Assembly (NCBI GenBank): GCA_947588825.1
Contig: CANPZU010000015.1
Location: forward strand, 1-57,027
Reading direction: 5' to 3'
Length of the DNA stretch: 57,027 bases
From: an uncultured Clostridia bacterium
GTDB lineage: Bacteria > Bacillota > Clostridia > Oscillospirales > CAG-272
The notes under the pieces were generated by a model. That model made no database searches, was not told where the DNA came from, and saw only the letters and a program-made list of their open reading frames with translations. This document shows, in pieces, positions 50,436-57,027 of this stretch; position 1 is the stretch's first letter; the number at the start of each line of letters is the position of its first letter. A program made the translations under genes and the position numbers.

Positions 50436-50597
50436 ATCCTTTTTATCCTGTATTTTATCCTGTATTTTTGCCCGTGCGGGGAACGCGCTTTTTGCTTGTA
50501 TTTTGGCACATGTAAAGGCGCTTCGGTATTATTAAGCAATGCGTCTTTTGCAAGTGACAGGGCAAAAAATTTTATTCGGATAAAAAACTTAAAATCA

Positions 50598-50626
50598 GGG
50601 CGTCCTCCGTATAACGGAAGACGCCC
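50598..50626 (-). terminator. terminator of the minus-strand lipoprotein gene
   Basis: GGGCGTCCTCCG and CGGAAGACGCCC (50598-50626) form a near-perfect stem. On the minus strand it continues into TGATTTTAAGTTTTTT. Confidence 0.85.
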
Positions 50627-50685
50627 CAAAATAATGCTTTACACAAGCTTTATTTGTTTATATTTGAATATTATTTATCCCATTT

Positions 50686-52164
50686 TTATTCTTCGGCAGA
50701 GGAAAGCTTATTGAGAAGAGTCTCAAGCTTTGATCTTGAAGAAGTGGCTATCGCTCTCAAAGTGGAGTTCATGACGCCGGCTCTGTAGTTGGTTCTGAAG
50801 ATGTGAACCAGTTCGTTGATCTCAGCGGACCACGCAGCCGCAAAGTCGGTGTTTGCGGTTTCACGCATGATATCAACCATCTTTGAAGCGTCGTTGTCAC
50901 GAGTGTACTTGAACTTCAGAGCGCTTTCGTAGTATGTGGGGATGACGGAACGGTTGCTCTCTGCGCAAAGCGCTTCAAGAGTAGCGGTCGACTTGTCGAT
51001 GTAAGGAGCATCCCACGGTACTGCGAAGAGGGTTATACCGTCGTGAATACCTGTGACGTAGTTTTCCTGTTCTTCATTGAGCTTCGGAGCGGGAATAATA
51101 TAGTAATCGTCGCTCATGTCGCGCAGACGGGCCTCGGCCTGGAATATCTTGTTTACTGTAAAGGCAAGGTTGCCGCTTGCAAATGCTTCCATGACTGTTG
51201 CGGAGTCACGGTCTTCTACCTGAAGCGAATATGAACTTGTAAGAAGCTTTTCAAGCTGTTCAACAAAGTCTATCGTGTGCTGGCTCGCGACAGTGATATC
51301 AATAGCTCCGTTAGAATATGTGGTCGAGAATCTTACGTTGGATCCGAATGCAAGACCGTCGATGGGGTCGTTGGACTCCCATGCGTATCCGAGTCTGTCC
51401 TCCTCGTCGGTACCCTCGGCTCCACGGTCCATATAAGCCTTAGAAGCCATTTCATTGAGGAGCTCTATTGTCCATTTACCGTCTTCGGCTATTCTGTAAA
51501 TGTCTCCGTATGTGTTGTACAAAGTATCCGCATAGATTGCTGCGTTGACGAACGTACAGTACATACCGCCAAGATATCTCAGCGCAAGGTCACCGGTCAC
51601 CCAATAGTTGCTTCCGCCGTAGGATATAGAGTTGATATAGTTGGTTGCCCAGTATTCCGCGTTGATGTCTATGTAGTTCGTTGCATCGCTGTATTCGCTG
51701 CCTTCTTGGCCTATCTTATTGAGGTCGATAAGCCAGCCCTCTGTGGCAAGACCGATATCGTAATACTGATATCCGGCGATAACGTCATATTCGCCGTTGC
51801 CTGCGACAAGCGCGTTGTTGATAGCAGCGCGAAGACCTGTAATGCTTGTTGACGCCTGAAGAGAATCGATTTTAACATTGAGACGCGTTTCAATGTCGGT
51901 ATTGCGTTTGTAGATGAGTTTATCCACATCGTCCGCGCTGTCCTCTTCCACCATTATCGAGCGCGCTGTGAAGGTGTCGCCGCCCTCTGCAAAGACAAAC
52001 ATCACCGTTTCACCGCCAAAGTCAAGGTCGTCGGGGAGATTGTCCTTCCAAACTCTGTCGCTTAAATCGTTTTGTTTCTCATCGGGTCCGTTTGCACAGG
52101 AAACCATGAGAACGCTTGACAGAAGAAGAACTGCAGCCATTAAAATGGTTATTAGCTTTTTCAT
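50686..52164 (-). CDS. solute-binding lipoprotein, tandem paralogue 1
   Basis: 492 residues from ATG 52164 (AGGAGG upstream; an in-frame ATG at 52224 falls before the promoter-proximal leader). Lipobox MVSC at about 23. It resembles extracellular sugar-binding proteins: DFGGETVMFVFAEGGDTFTA, YDVIAGYQYYDIGLATEGWL, GDLALRYLGGMYCTFVN, IPAPKLNEEQENYVTGIHDG. It is clearly homologous along its length to the next gene, which makes this a tandem duplication. No permease genes are nearby. Ligand unknown. Confidence 0.85.
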   Translation of the reverse strand: MKKLITILMAAVLLLSSVLMVSCANGPDEKQNDLSDRVWKDNLPDDLDFGGETVMFVFAEGGDTFTARSIMVEEDSADDVDKLIYKRNTDIETRLNVKIDSLQASTSITGLRAAINNALVAGNGEYDVIAGYQYYDIGLATEGWLIDLNKIGQEGSEYSDATNYIDINAEYWATNYINSISYGGSNYWVTGDLALRYLGGMYCTFVNAAIYADTLYNTYGDIYRIAEDGKWTIELLNEMASKAYMDRGAEGTDEEDRLGYAWESNDPIDGLAFGSNVRFSTTYSNGAIDITVASQHTIDFVEQLEKLLTSSYSLQVEDRDSATVMEAFASGNLAFTVNKIFQAEARLRDMSDDYYIIPAPKLNEEQENYVTGIHDGITLFAVPWDAPYIDKSTATLEALCAESNRSVIPTYYESALKFKYTRDNDASKMVDIMRETANTDFAAAWSAEINELVHIFRTNYRAGVMNSTLRAIATSSRSKLETLLNKLSSAEE

Positions 52165-52195
52165 GTTAATTTCCTCCTTAACATCTGTGTTATTT

Positions 52196-52224
52196 ATTAT
52201 ATCACGTTTTTTTTGACTTGTCAA
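52196..52224 (-). promoter_or_regulatory. promoter of lipoprotein paralogue 1
   Basis: Minus-strand TTGACA (52224-52219) and TATAAT (52201-52196), 17-bp spacer, so the pair of paralogues need not be cotranscribed. Confidence 0.88.
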
Positions 52225-52310
52225 TTGATATTTTGAAATTTTGATGATTAATTGTATCTTTTATATGAAAAACTTAATAAGGATTTTCGGCGCGGTGCAA
52301 AACACAAAGG

Positions 52311-52340
52311 GCGGGACGGACACGACTTTGTCCGTCCCGC
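52311..52340 (-). terminator. hairpin between the two lipoprotein paralogues
   Basis: GCGGGACGGAC (52311-52321) pairs perfectly with GTCCGTCCCGC (52330-52340). It follows the stop of paralogue 2 on the minus strand; the tail CCTTTGTGTTTTG is moderately T-rich. Confidence 0.8.
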
Positions 52341-52360
52341 AAACATAGCAGCTTTTGGGT

Positions 52361-53827
52361 TTATCCTATTGAATACTCGTCAAGATGACTCAGCAGAGTG
52401 TTTAGAGACGTGTTCCAACGATCGGCGTTCTTTTGCATTTTTGAGTTGATCTGCCGCAGATTCTTGTAGTTGTCTCTGAAGAAATGGGCGATGTCGTTGA
52501 TGTCCTTTGACCACGCGGCGACAAAGTCGGTGTACGCGGTGTCGCGCATAAGGTCGATCATTTCTGCCGCTTCTTCGTCGCGGGTATACTTGTACTTAAG
52601 CGCGCTGTCATAATACTCGGGAGTCACGAGTCTTTTGCTCTCTGCTGCAAGCGCCTCAAGGGTAGCCGCGGACATGGCGTAATCGGGAGCGTCGTGAGGA
52701 ATTCCGAATATCGTGCATCCGTCATGGATGCCGGAAGAGTAACTTTCTTGTTCTTTATTAAGTTTCGGAACCGGAACCACATAGAAGTTATCCATCTCGC
52801 GCAGACCGACCTCGGCGTGGAATACGCTTGCTACCGTGAAGCCGACGTTACCGTTGCTGAAGAGCGCCATTTGGTTTTTGGAATCGTCTCCGGCCGGAGC
52901 ATAGAAGGAACGTGAAGAGACGATATCCGACATTTTTTCTCCGAAGTCTATGGTCCTGGTGTTTCTGAATACTATATTTACATCTCCCTCGCTCTTTTGC
53001 GACCAGGTTATTGCCGAGCCGTAAGCCATACCGTCGATCGGGTCCATGGTTGTCTCAAGAACGAAGCCGAGTCGGTCGTTTTCATCGGTCGATCCGTTTC
53101 CGTCGTCCTGGTAAATGGCCTCAGACATTGCAAGAATGGTGTCGAGCGTCCAGTCGCCGGCTCTGACGACGTCGTAAATGGAACCGTATGTAGACTTTAG
53201 CACACTGTCGTAAATATCTCCGTTGACGAACGTACAGTACATTCCGCCAAGATATCTTAGCGCCAAGTCTCCGGTAATCCAGTACGTGCTTCCGTTGTAT
53301 TCGAGCGCGCCGTTGTAGGGAGCCGACCAATAGTCGGCGTCAAGGCGGAGATAATCGGCGCCGTAGTCCGCAAGAGTGTTGAGGTTTAAAAGATAACCTT
53401 TGGACGCAAGTCCGATATCAAAATACTGATACCCCGCGATAACGTCGTAATCGCCGTTGCCGGCAGCAAGCGAGCTGCTTATAGCGCCGGAAAGGTCCGC
53501 AAATCCGTTAGCGCCTTTGATCGGTTCGATAAACACGTTGATCATTGCCGTTACCTCGGCGTTTCTTTGGATAACCTTTTTGTCAACGCTGTCCGCGGTG
53601 TCATCGTCAATACTGAGTCCGAGAGATCTTTCGGTAAATTGGCCGTTTCCGCCTTCGACGTATACAATACTCACTACTTCTCCGCCAAAGTCAAGACCGG
53701 CGAGGTGTTCAAGACGATTGTCGACGCTTCCGTGATTGACGTTCTCGTCAGTGTCGGCACAGCCGAAAAGGGCAAACGATGTTACAAGTGTCGTAAGACA
53801 CAGTAGAATGGTGATTAATCTTCTCAT
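52361..53827 (-). CDS. solute-binding lipoprotein, tandem paralogue 2
   Basis: 488 residues from ATG 53827 (GGGAG upstream). Lipobox LFGC. Shares long collinear blocks with paralogue 1: GGEVVSIVYVEGGNGQFTER, YDVIAGYQYFDIGLASKGYL, GDLALRYLGGMYCTFVNGD, VPVPKLNKEQESYSSGIHDG, SALKYKYTRDEEAAEMIDLM. A likely glycan-derived ligand is inferred from family only. Own promoter and terminator. Confidence 0.85.
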   Translation of the reverse strand: MRRLITILLCLTTLVTSFALFGCADTDENVNHGSVDNRLEHLAGLDFGGEVVSIVYVEGGNGQFTERSLGLSIDDDTADSVDKKVIQRNAEVTAMINVFIEPIKGANGFADLSGAISSSLAAGNGDYDVIAGYQYFDIGLASKGYLLNLNTLADYGADYLRLDADYWSAPYNGALEYNGSTYWITGDLALRYLGGMYCTFVNGDIYDSVLKSTYGSIYDVVRAGDWTLDTILAMSEAIYQDDGNGSTDENDRLGFVLETTMDPIDGMAYGSAITWSQKSEGDVNIVFRNTRTIDFGEKMSDIVSSRSFYAPAGDDSKNQMALFSNGNVGFTVASVFHAEVGLREMDNFYVVPVPKLNKEQESYSSGIHDGCTIFGIPHDAPDYAMSAATLEALAAESKRLVTPEYYDSALKYKYTRDEEAAEMIDLMRDTAYTDFVAAWSKDINDIAHFFRDNYKNLRQINSKMQKNADRWNTSLNTLLSHLDEYSIG

Positions 53828-53864
53828 GATGAAATACTCCCAAGATGTAATATAAGATAACACT

Positions 53865-53893
53865 ATTTTATACTTTTTTTGTATAATTGTCAA
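53865..53893 (-). promoter_or_regulatory. promoter of lipoprotein paralogue 2
   Basis: Minus-strand TTGACA (53893-53888) and TAAAAT (53870-53865), 17-bp spacer, very AT-rich surroundings. Confidence 0.85.
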
Positions 53894-54059
53894 CTTAGAA
53901 AATTAAAATATTATTTTTTTATATAAAATTGATAAAAATAAAGAACATAATGTATGCAGCTTGCACAAAAAAACGCTATGAGTAGTTGAAAAAAATGAAC
54001 ATGCCTCTTTTTTTACAGTTAATTTTTTGCCGATTTTCACATAAAAAACACATTCACAT

Positions 54060-54089
54060 TTGAGTTTATTCATTTGGTTGGGTTATAAT
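54060..54089 (+). promoter_or_regulatory. possible promoter of the DUF4353-like gene
   Basis: TTGAGT (54060-54065) and TATAAT (54084-54089) with an 18-bp spacer. The remaining 54090-54237 leader is AT-rich, with only a weak AGGCG/CGCCT hairpin. Confidence 0.55.
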
Positions 54090-54237
54090 CTCAATACCGT
54101 CAAGGTTTCAAGCGAGTTACTTTTTATGTAAAAAAACACAAAAATGTATTTAAATACTTTAAAACCTACAGGCGGTCTGCGCGTACGCAAAAACGCCTTT
54201 TAACTTTTTAAATCTAAAATCTAAAAGGAAAACGATC

Positions 54238-56124
54238 ATGAAAAAAACCATATCTGTTCTCATTCTTTTATGTCTGACATTGGGTACGCTCTCCTGCGCT
54301 AAAGGTACTGATTGTGAAAACACCGGGAATGAAAGCGTTATGCTCGAAGCGGGAGTTACATCCGCTTCCAATGGGCAAAAGCCGCAGATACCGAATTCGG
54401 ACTATCCCGATCAAACGCGCTCCGCTTCTTCTGTATTAAACGTCGATTCCTTTGACGCGCTTATAACCTTCAGCGCAGACAGTATAAATATAAACGGCAG
54501 CGGCGCGCACGCCGAGGGCTGCACTCTTACCGTTACAAGCGCGGGAAGCTATCTGCTTCAGGGAAAGCTGAACGATGGTCAGGTGATCGTTGACACCATG
54601 GACGAAAAGAAAGTCGAGCTGGTTTTGAACGGCGCCGACATAAGTTGCTCGAACAACGCGCCGATATATATAATAAGTTCGCCCAAAAAGACGGTAATAA
54701 AGCTTTATGGCGATTCGGTTAATCTCATTAGTGACGGCGCCGTTTACGAAAATCTGTACGAGGATAATCCCAGCGCCGCAATATACTCAAAGGACGATCT
54801 TGAAATATCGGGGGGCGGGGAATTGTATGTCAGCGCAAATTTTGACAAGGGTATATACGGAAAGGACGACTTGAAGATCGATGGCGGGAGTATTTTCGTA
54901 AACTCGGCGGGCGACGGTATAAGAGGTAAGGACTCGGTTTGTCTGAGCGCCGGAAAAGTTGTAATAAATTCTCACTCCGACGGACTTAAAACCACAAACG
55001 CCGAGGAGAGCGATAAGGGAAATATAATCGTATCGGGAGGCGAGCTTTATATAACTGCGGACTTTGACGCGATCCAAGCGGAAAATTCAGTGGAGATCAC
55101 GGGAGGAATCATAGCTCTCTCATCGGGCCAAGGCGCCGAGAACGCATCCGAACATTCGAACTTTGACGATTGGCGGCATCCCGGGCGTCAGGAAAGCGAC
55201 GACGGCAAGGCTCATCATGGGATTAAGGCGACGGTTGCCGTAAACATATTTGCCGGGAGCATATCGGCGGACTGTTCGGATGACTGTGTAAACTGCGACG
55301 GCGAGATAAATATCCGCGACGGAAGCATTTATATAAACGCCGGGGACGACGGTCTTCACGCAGACAGCTCTTTGAATATTGAAGGAGGATATGTCGAGAT
55401 TGAACGCTCTTACGAGGGCTATGAGGCCAAAAGCATATCGGTGACGGGGGGCGTGTCGCTTATTCACTCGGATGATGACGGTATGAACGCTTCGGACCCC
55501 TCCTATTCCGGCGGCGGAATGTGGGGAATGGGAAATACCGATTGCATTTTGAGTATAAGCGGCGGCAGCTCCTATGTTTACGCCGACGGAGACGGTATAG
55601 ATTCCAACGGCAATATAGTCATGACCGGAGGCGTTCTTATCGTATTCGGCCCCGAATCGTCGGGCAACGGCGCCATAGATTACGGAGACGGCGCCTGCAA
55701 TATGAGTATAAGCGGGGGACTTCTCCTTGCCGTGGGCAGCCGCGGCATGGCGGATTGCGCCACGGGAAAAGGTCAGCAGGTGATATTTGCCTCTACGGGC
55801 AATATTCAAAAAGGAAGCGTTGTCGCAGTTACGGATGCAAAAGGAGGCTTGCTTATTGCGTTTGAGACTCCTAAAACGATCCAAACTATTGTATTCAGCA
55901 GTCCGTTTCTGACAAACGGGGAAAAATACAGCGTGTACAGCGGAGGCTCCTCAACCGGAAATCTTGAAAGTAACGTGTATGTAGGCGGCCTTTACACGCC
56001 GGGAAGTCTTGTGACAAGCGTTACCGCCACCGAAAACCCCGACGCCTCGGGCGGTTCCAGCGGAATGGGCGGTCCCGGCGGTGGAATGGGTGGTCCCGGC
56101 GGAATGGGCGGCAGACCGAGGTGA
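54238..56124 (+). CDS. DUF4353-like (carbohydrate-binding domain) lipoprotein
   Basis: 628 residues. Lipobox LSC at about 20. From about 65 onward there is a parallel beta-helix-like repeat of short turns (IYGKDDLKIDGGSIFVNSAG, DGIRGKDSVCLSAGKVVINS, DGLHADSSLNIEGGYVEI). This matches proteins annotated as carbohydrate-binding domain-containing (Cthe_2159-like, reported to bind acidic polysaccharide). Many GDG/DDGI turns may bind calcium. The extreme C terminus is Gly-Met-Pro rich (GMGGPGGGMGGPGGMGG). Such genes often pair with CotH or polyphosphate-polymerase-like genes; none is in view. Confidence 0.85.
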   Translation: MKKTISVLILLCLTLGTLSCAKGTDCENTGNESVMLEAGVTSASNGQKPQIPNSDYPDQTRSASSVLNVDSFDALITFSADSININGSGAHAEGCTLTVTSAGSYLLQGKLNDGQVIVDTMDEKKVELVLNGADISCSNNAPIYIISSPKKTVIKLYGDSVNLISDGAVYENLYEDNPSAAIYSKDDLEISGGGELYVSANFDKGIYGKDDLKIDGGSIFVNSAGDGIRGKDSVCLSAGKVVINSHSDGLKTTNAEESDKGNIIVSGGELYITADFDAIQAENSVEITGGIIALSSGQGAENASEHSNFDDWRHPGRQESDDGKAHHGIKATVAVNIFAGSISADCSDDCVNCDGEINIRDGSIYINAGDDGLHADSSLNIEGGYVEIERSYEGYEAKSISVTGGVSLIHSDDDGMNASDPSYSGGGMWGMGNTDCILSISGGSSYVYADGDGIDSNGNIVMTGGVLIVFGPESSGNGAIDYGDGACNMSISGGLLLAVGSRGMADCATGKGQQVIFASTGNIQKGSVVAVTDAKGGLLIAFETPKTIQTIVFSSPFLTNGEKYSVYSGGSSTGNLESNVYVGGLYTPGSLVTSVTATENPDASGGSSGMGGPGGGMGGPGGMGGRPR

Positions 56125-56248
56125 GCGCCTCTCGGTGAGCGGACTGTGATATACGTACTTCGGCCGTGTGATATGCGCTTTGCACATTTGAATATTTGAT
56201 TTATTTGGATTTATTTAATTGAAATATTTGTTCGATTTAGAAAAAAGG

Positions 56249-56290
56249 ATTCAGCCTTCCAAACGTTTGCGCCGAGGAAGGCTGAATTTG
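56249..56290. terminator. bidirectional terminator
   Basis: ATTCAGCCTTCC (56249-56260) pairs perfectly with GGAAGGCTGAAT (56276-56287). On the minus strand it is followed by CCTTTTTTCTAA, and it can also stop the DUF4353-like gene. Confidence 0.9.
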
Positions 56291-56298
56291 CTTTTGCT

Positions 56299-56724
56299 TT
56301 ATAAAAATTCCTTCATCTCTTCCACGTTCTTTTCTTCAACGCGGATGACTTTTTTAGAAAGCTCGATTATTTCGAGGTTGGCGTTCTGATATTCACCGAG
56401 ATGCCTTGAAAGTTTAGTTATTCCTGTGGTGGTGCCGCGTATCATGTCCTCGGCTATTTTTGAATCCTCGTCATAGCCCATACATTTCATGTTGGTTACG
56501 ATATCGGCGCCGAGTTTTGCCATGGGAGAGGCGTTTTTCTCTTCTCCTCCGTTTTGTGAGAGAAGCGAATCGGCCTCAAGGGCAAGGTCGCGGTACTCGG
56601 AAAGCTGGTTTTCAAGCGCGTTTCGAAAGGACGCGCTTTTAGCGTAGGGAATGACCTTTGTTATACCGTCGATTCCCATGTCGAGATTCTGCCTTATATA
56701 GTTTAGCATCATGCAGTCGTTCAT
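56299..56724 (-). CDS. small helical protein, possibly ferritin-like
   Basis: 141 residues, almost entirely amphipathic helix, GGAG before ATG. The segments NYIRQNLDMGIDGITKVIP, ALENQLSEYRDLALEADSLL and MIRGTTTGITKLSRHLGEYQ suggest a four-helix bundle like small Clostridia proteins annotated as hypothetical or ferritin-like. Iron-ligand residues are not evident in the ordered E-x-x-H pattern, so a metal role is not claimed. Function unknown. Confidence 0.75.
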   Translation of the reverse strand: MNDCMMLNYIRQNLDMGIDGITKVIPYAKSASFRNALENQLSEYRDLALEADSLLSQNGGEEKNASPMAKLGADIVTNMKCMGYDEDSKIAEDMIRGTTTGITKLSRHLGEYQNANLEIIELSKKVIRVEEKNVEEMKEFL

Positions 56725-56880
56725 ATATTTTTCTCCGTTTAAAAATTTATTCGCCGTCTTCGTTACTCGGCTTAAACAAATTAAGAAGCGTCAGCGTCGC
56801 TCCTATCTTATTATTAGAAAAATCGGAGAAAATATAATATGTTTTTTATTTACCGGGTCTTTTGTGTATATAATAATATC

Positions 56881-57000
56881 GGCCGATGAACTCTCATTCA
56901 TCGGCCTTTGTGGTATGACGGGCATGCCGTCGGTCTGTGGTGAAAGTCCACAAAGGTTACACTAATGGAGGACAGAGAAAAGACCACGCTTTTCAACGTG
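56881..57000 (+). other. unidentified structured segment at window edge
   Basis: TATAAT (56869-56874) precedes a perfect 10-bp hairpin (56881-56890 with 56897-56906). Then follow GACGG/CCGTC (56917-56931), TGTGG/CCACA (56936-56952) and CACG/CGTG (56985-57000). GGTCT (56932-56936) or, alternatively, GTGGT (56910-56914) can pair with the AGACCAC at 56981-56987. It looks like a folded RNA leader, but I recognise no known class. The gene it may serve lies outside the window. Confidence 0.45.
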
Positions 57001-57027
57001 ATATTTTCTGTGTACTACATTAAAAAT

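Noticed and set aside
56910-57027. Cobalamin riboswitch, RNase P RNA or group II intron start
   Set aside because: GGTGAAAGTCC alone is suggestive, but the B12 box, RNase P core motifs and an intron-type GTGYG start are absent in the available bases.

Overview
The window reads as chromosomal core DNA of an uncultured, probably gut-dwelling Firmicute of the class Clostridia. Evidence: tig-clpP-clpX, dgt-dnaG-rpoD and rpsL-rpsG-fusA-tuf gene orders, a T-box before thrS, S-box and FMN riboswitches, short HisG with HisZ, S12 with the Gram-positive insertion, AGGAGG ribosome binding sites, and near-consensus sigma-A promoters, most with exactly 17-bp spacers. Several glycan-handling lipoproteins fit a polysaccharide-rich habitat. 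Genus cannot be fixed from sequence alone. Layout: 1-345 is a 143-bp tandem repeat carrying a tRNA-Ser-like 3' end plus terminator hairpin. 620-2900 is an autoregulated MarR/MATE/GNAT cassette. 3092-4897 is a GH43-type lipoprotein. 5018-7294 is T-box plus thrS. Convergent to it on the minus strand lie clpX, clpP and tig, then a phosphoesterase. A small DUF1540 gene overlaps the end of a minus-strand operon that runs [ApgM-like/LepB fusion]-rbgA-rnhB-yraN-thrC. From 17.5 kb the plus strand takes over: rplS, rpmE, hflX, yigZ, dgt, dnaG, rpoD, a solute-binding lipoprotein, then rpsL-rpsG-fusA-tuf. Next are FMN riboswitch-ribU, a small-molecule exporter family gene, SAM-I riboswitch-metK, recD2, comF and an iron alcohol dehydrogenase. 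39.2-50.4 kb holds a YerC-type regulator with a complete hisZGDCBHAF-IE operon and a trailing beta-galactosidase. 50.7-53.9 kb has two tandem paralogous solute-binding lipoproteins on the minus strand. The window closes with a DUF4353-like lipoprotein, a small helical protein and an unexplained structured segment cut by the window edge. The most unusual item is the in-frame fusion of an ApgM-superfamily enzyme to type I signal peptidase (15485-17275). It sits at the canonical lepB position beside rbgA-rnhB-yraN, and threonine synthase ends the same operon. The N-terminal half may therefore be the alternative (ApgM-like) homoserine kinase that feeds ThrC, tethered to the membrane by the peptidase. 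Other points worth checking are an RbgA with a degenerate G4 motif, an S12 with Arg at the streptomycin-linked Lys101 position, a possible CTG start for clpX, twin MarR operators, an inverted repeat flanking the his promoter, and the RNA-like segment at the right end.
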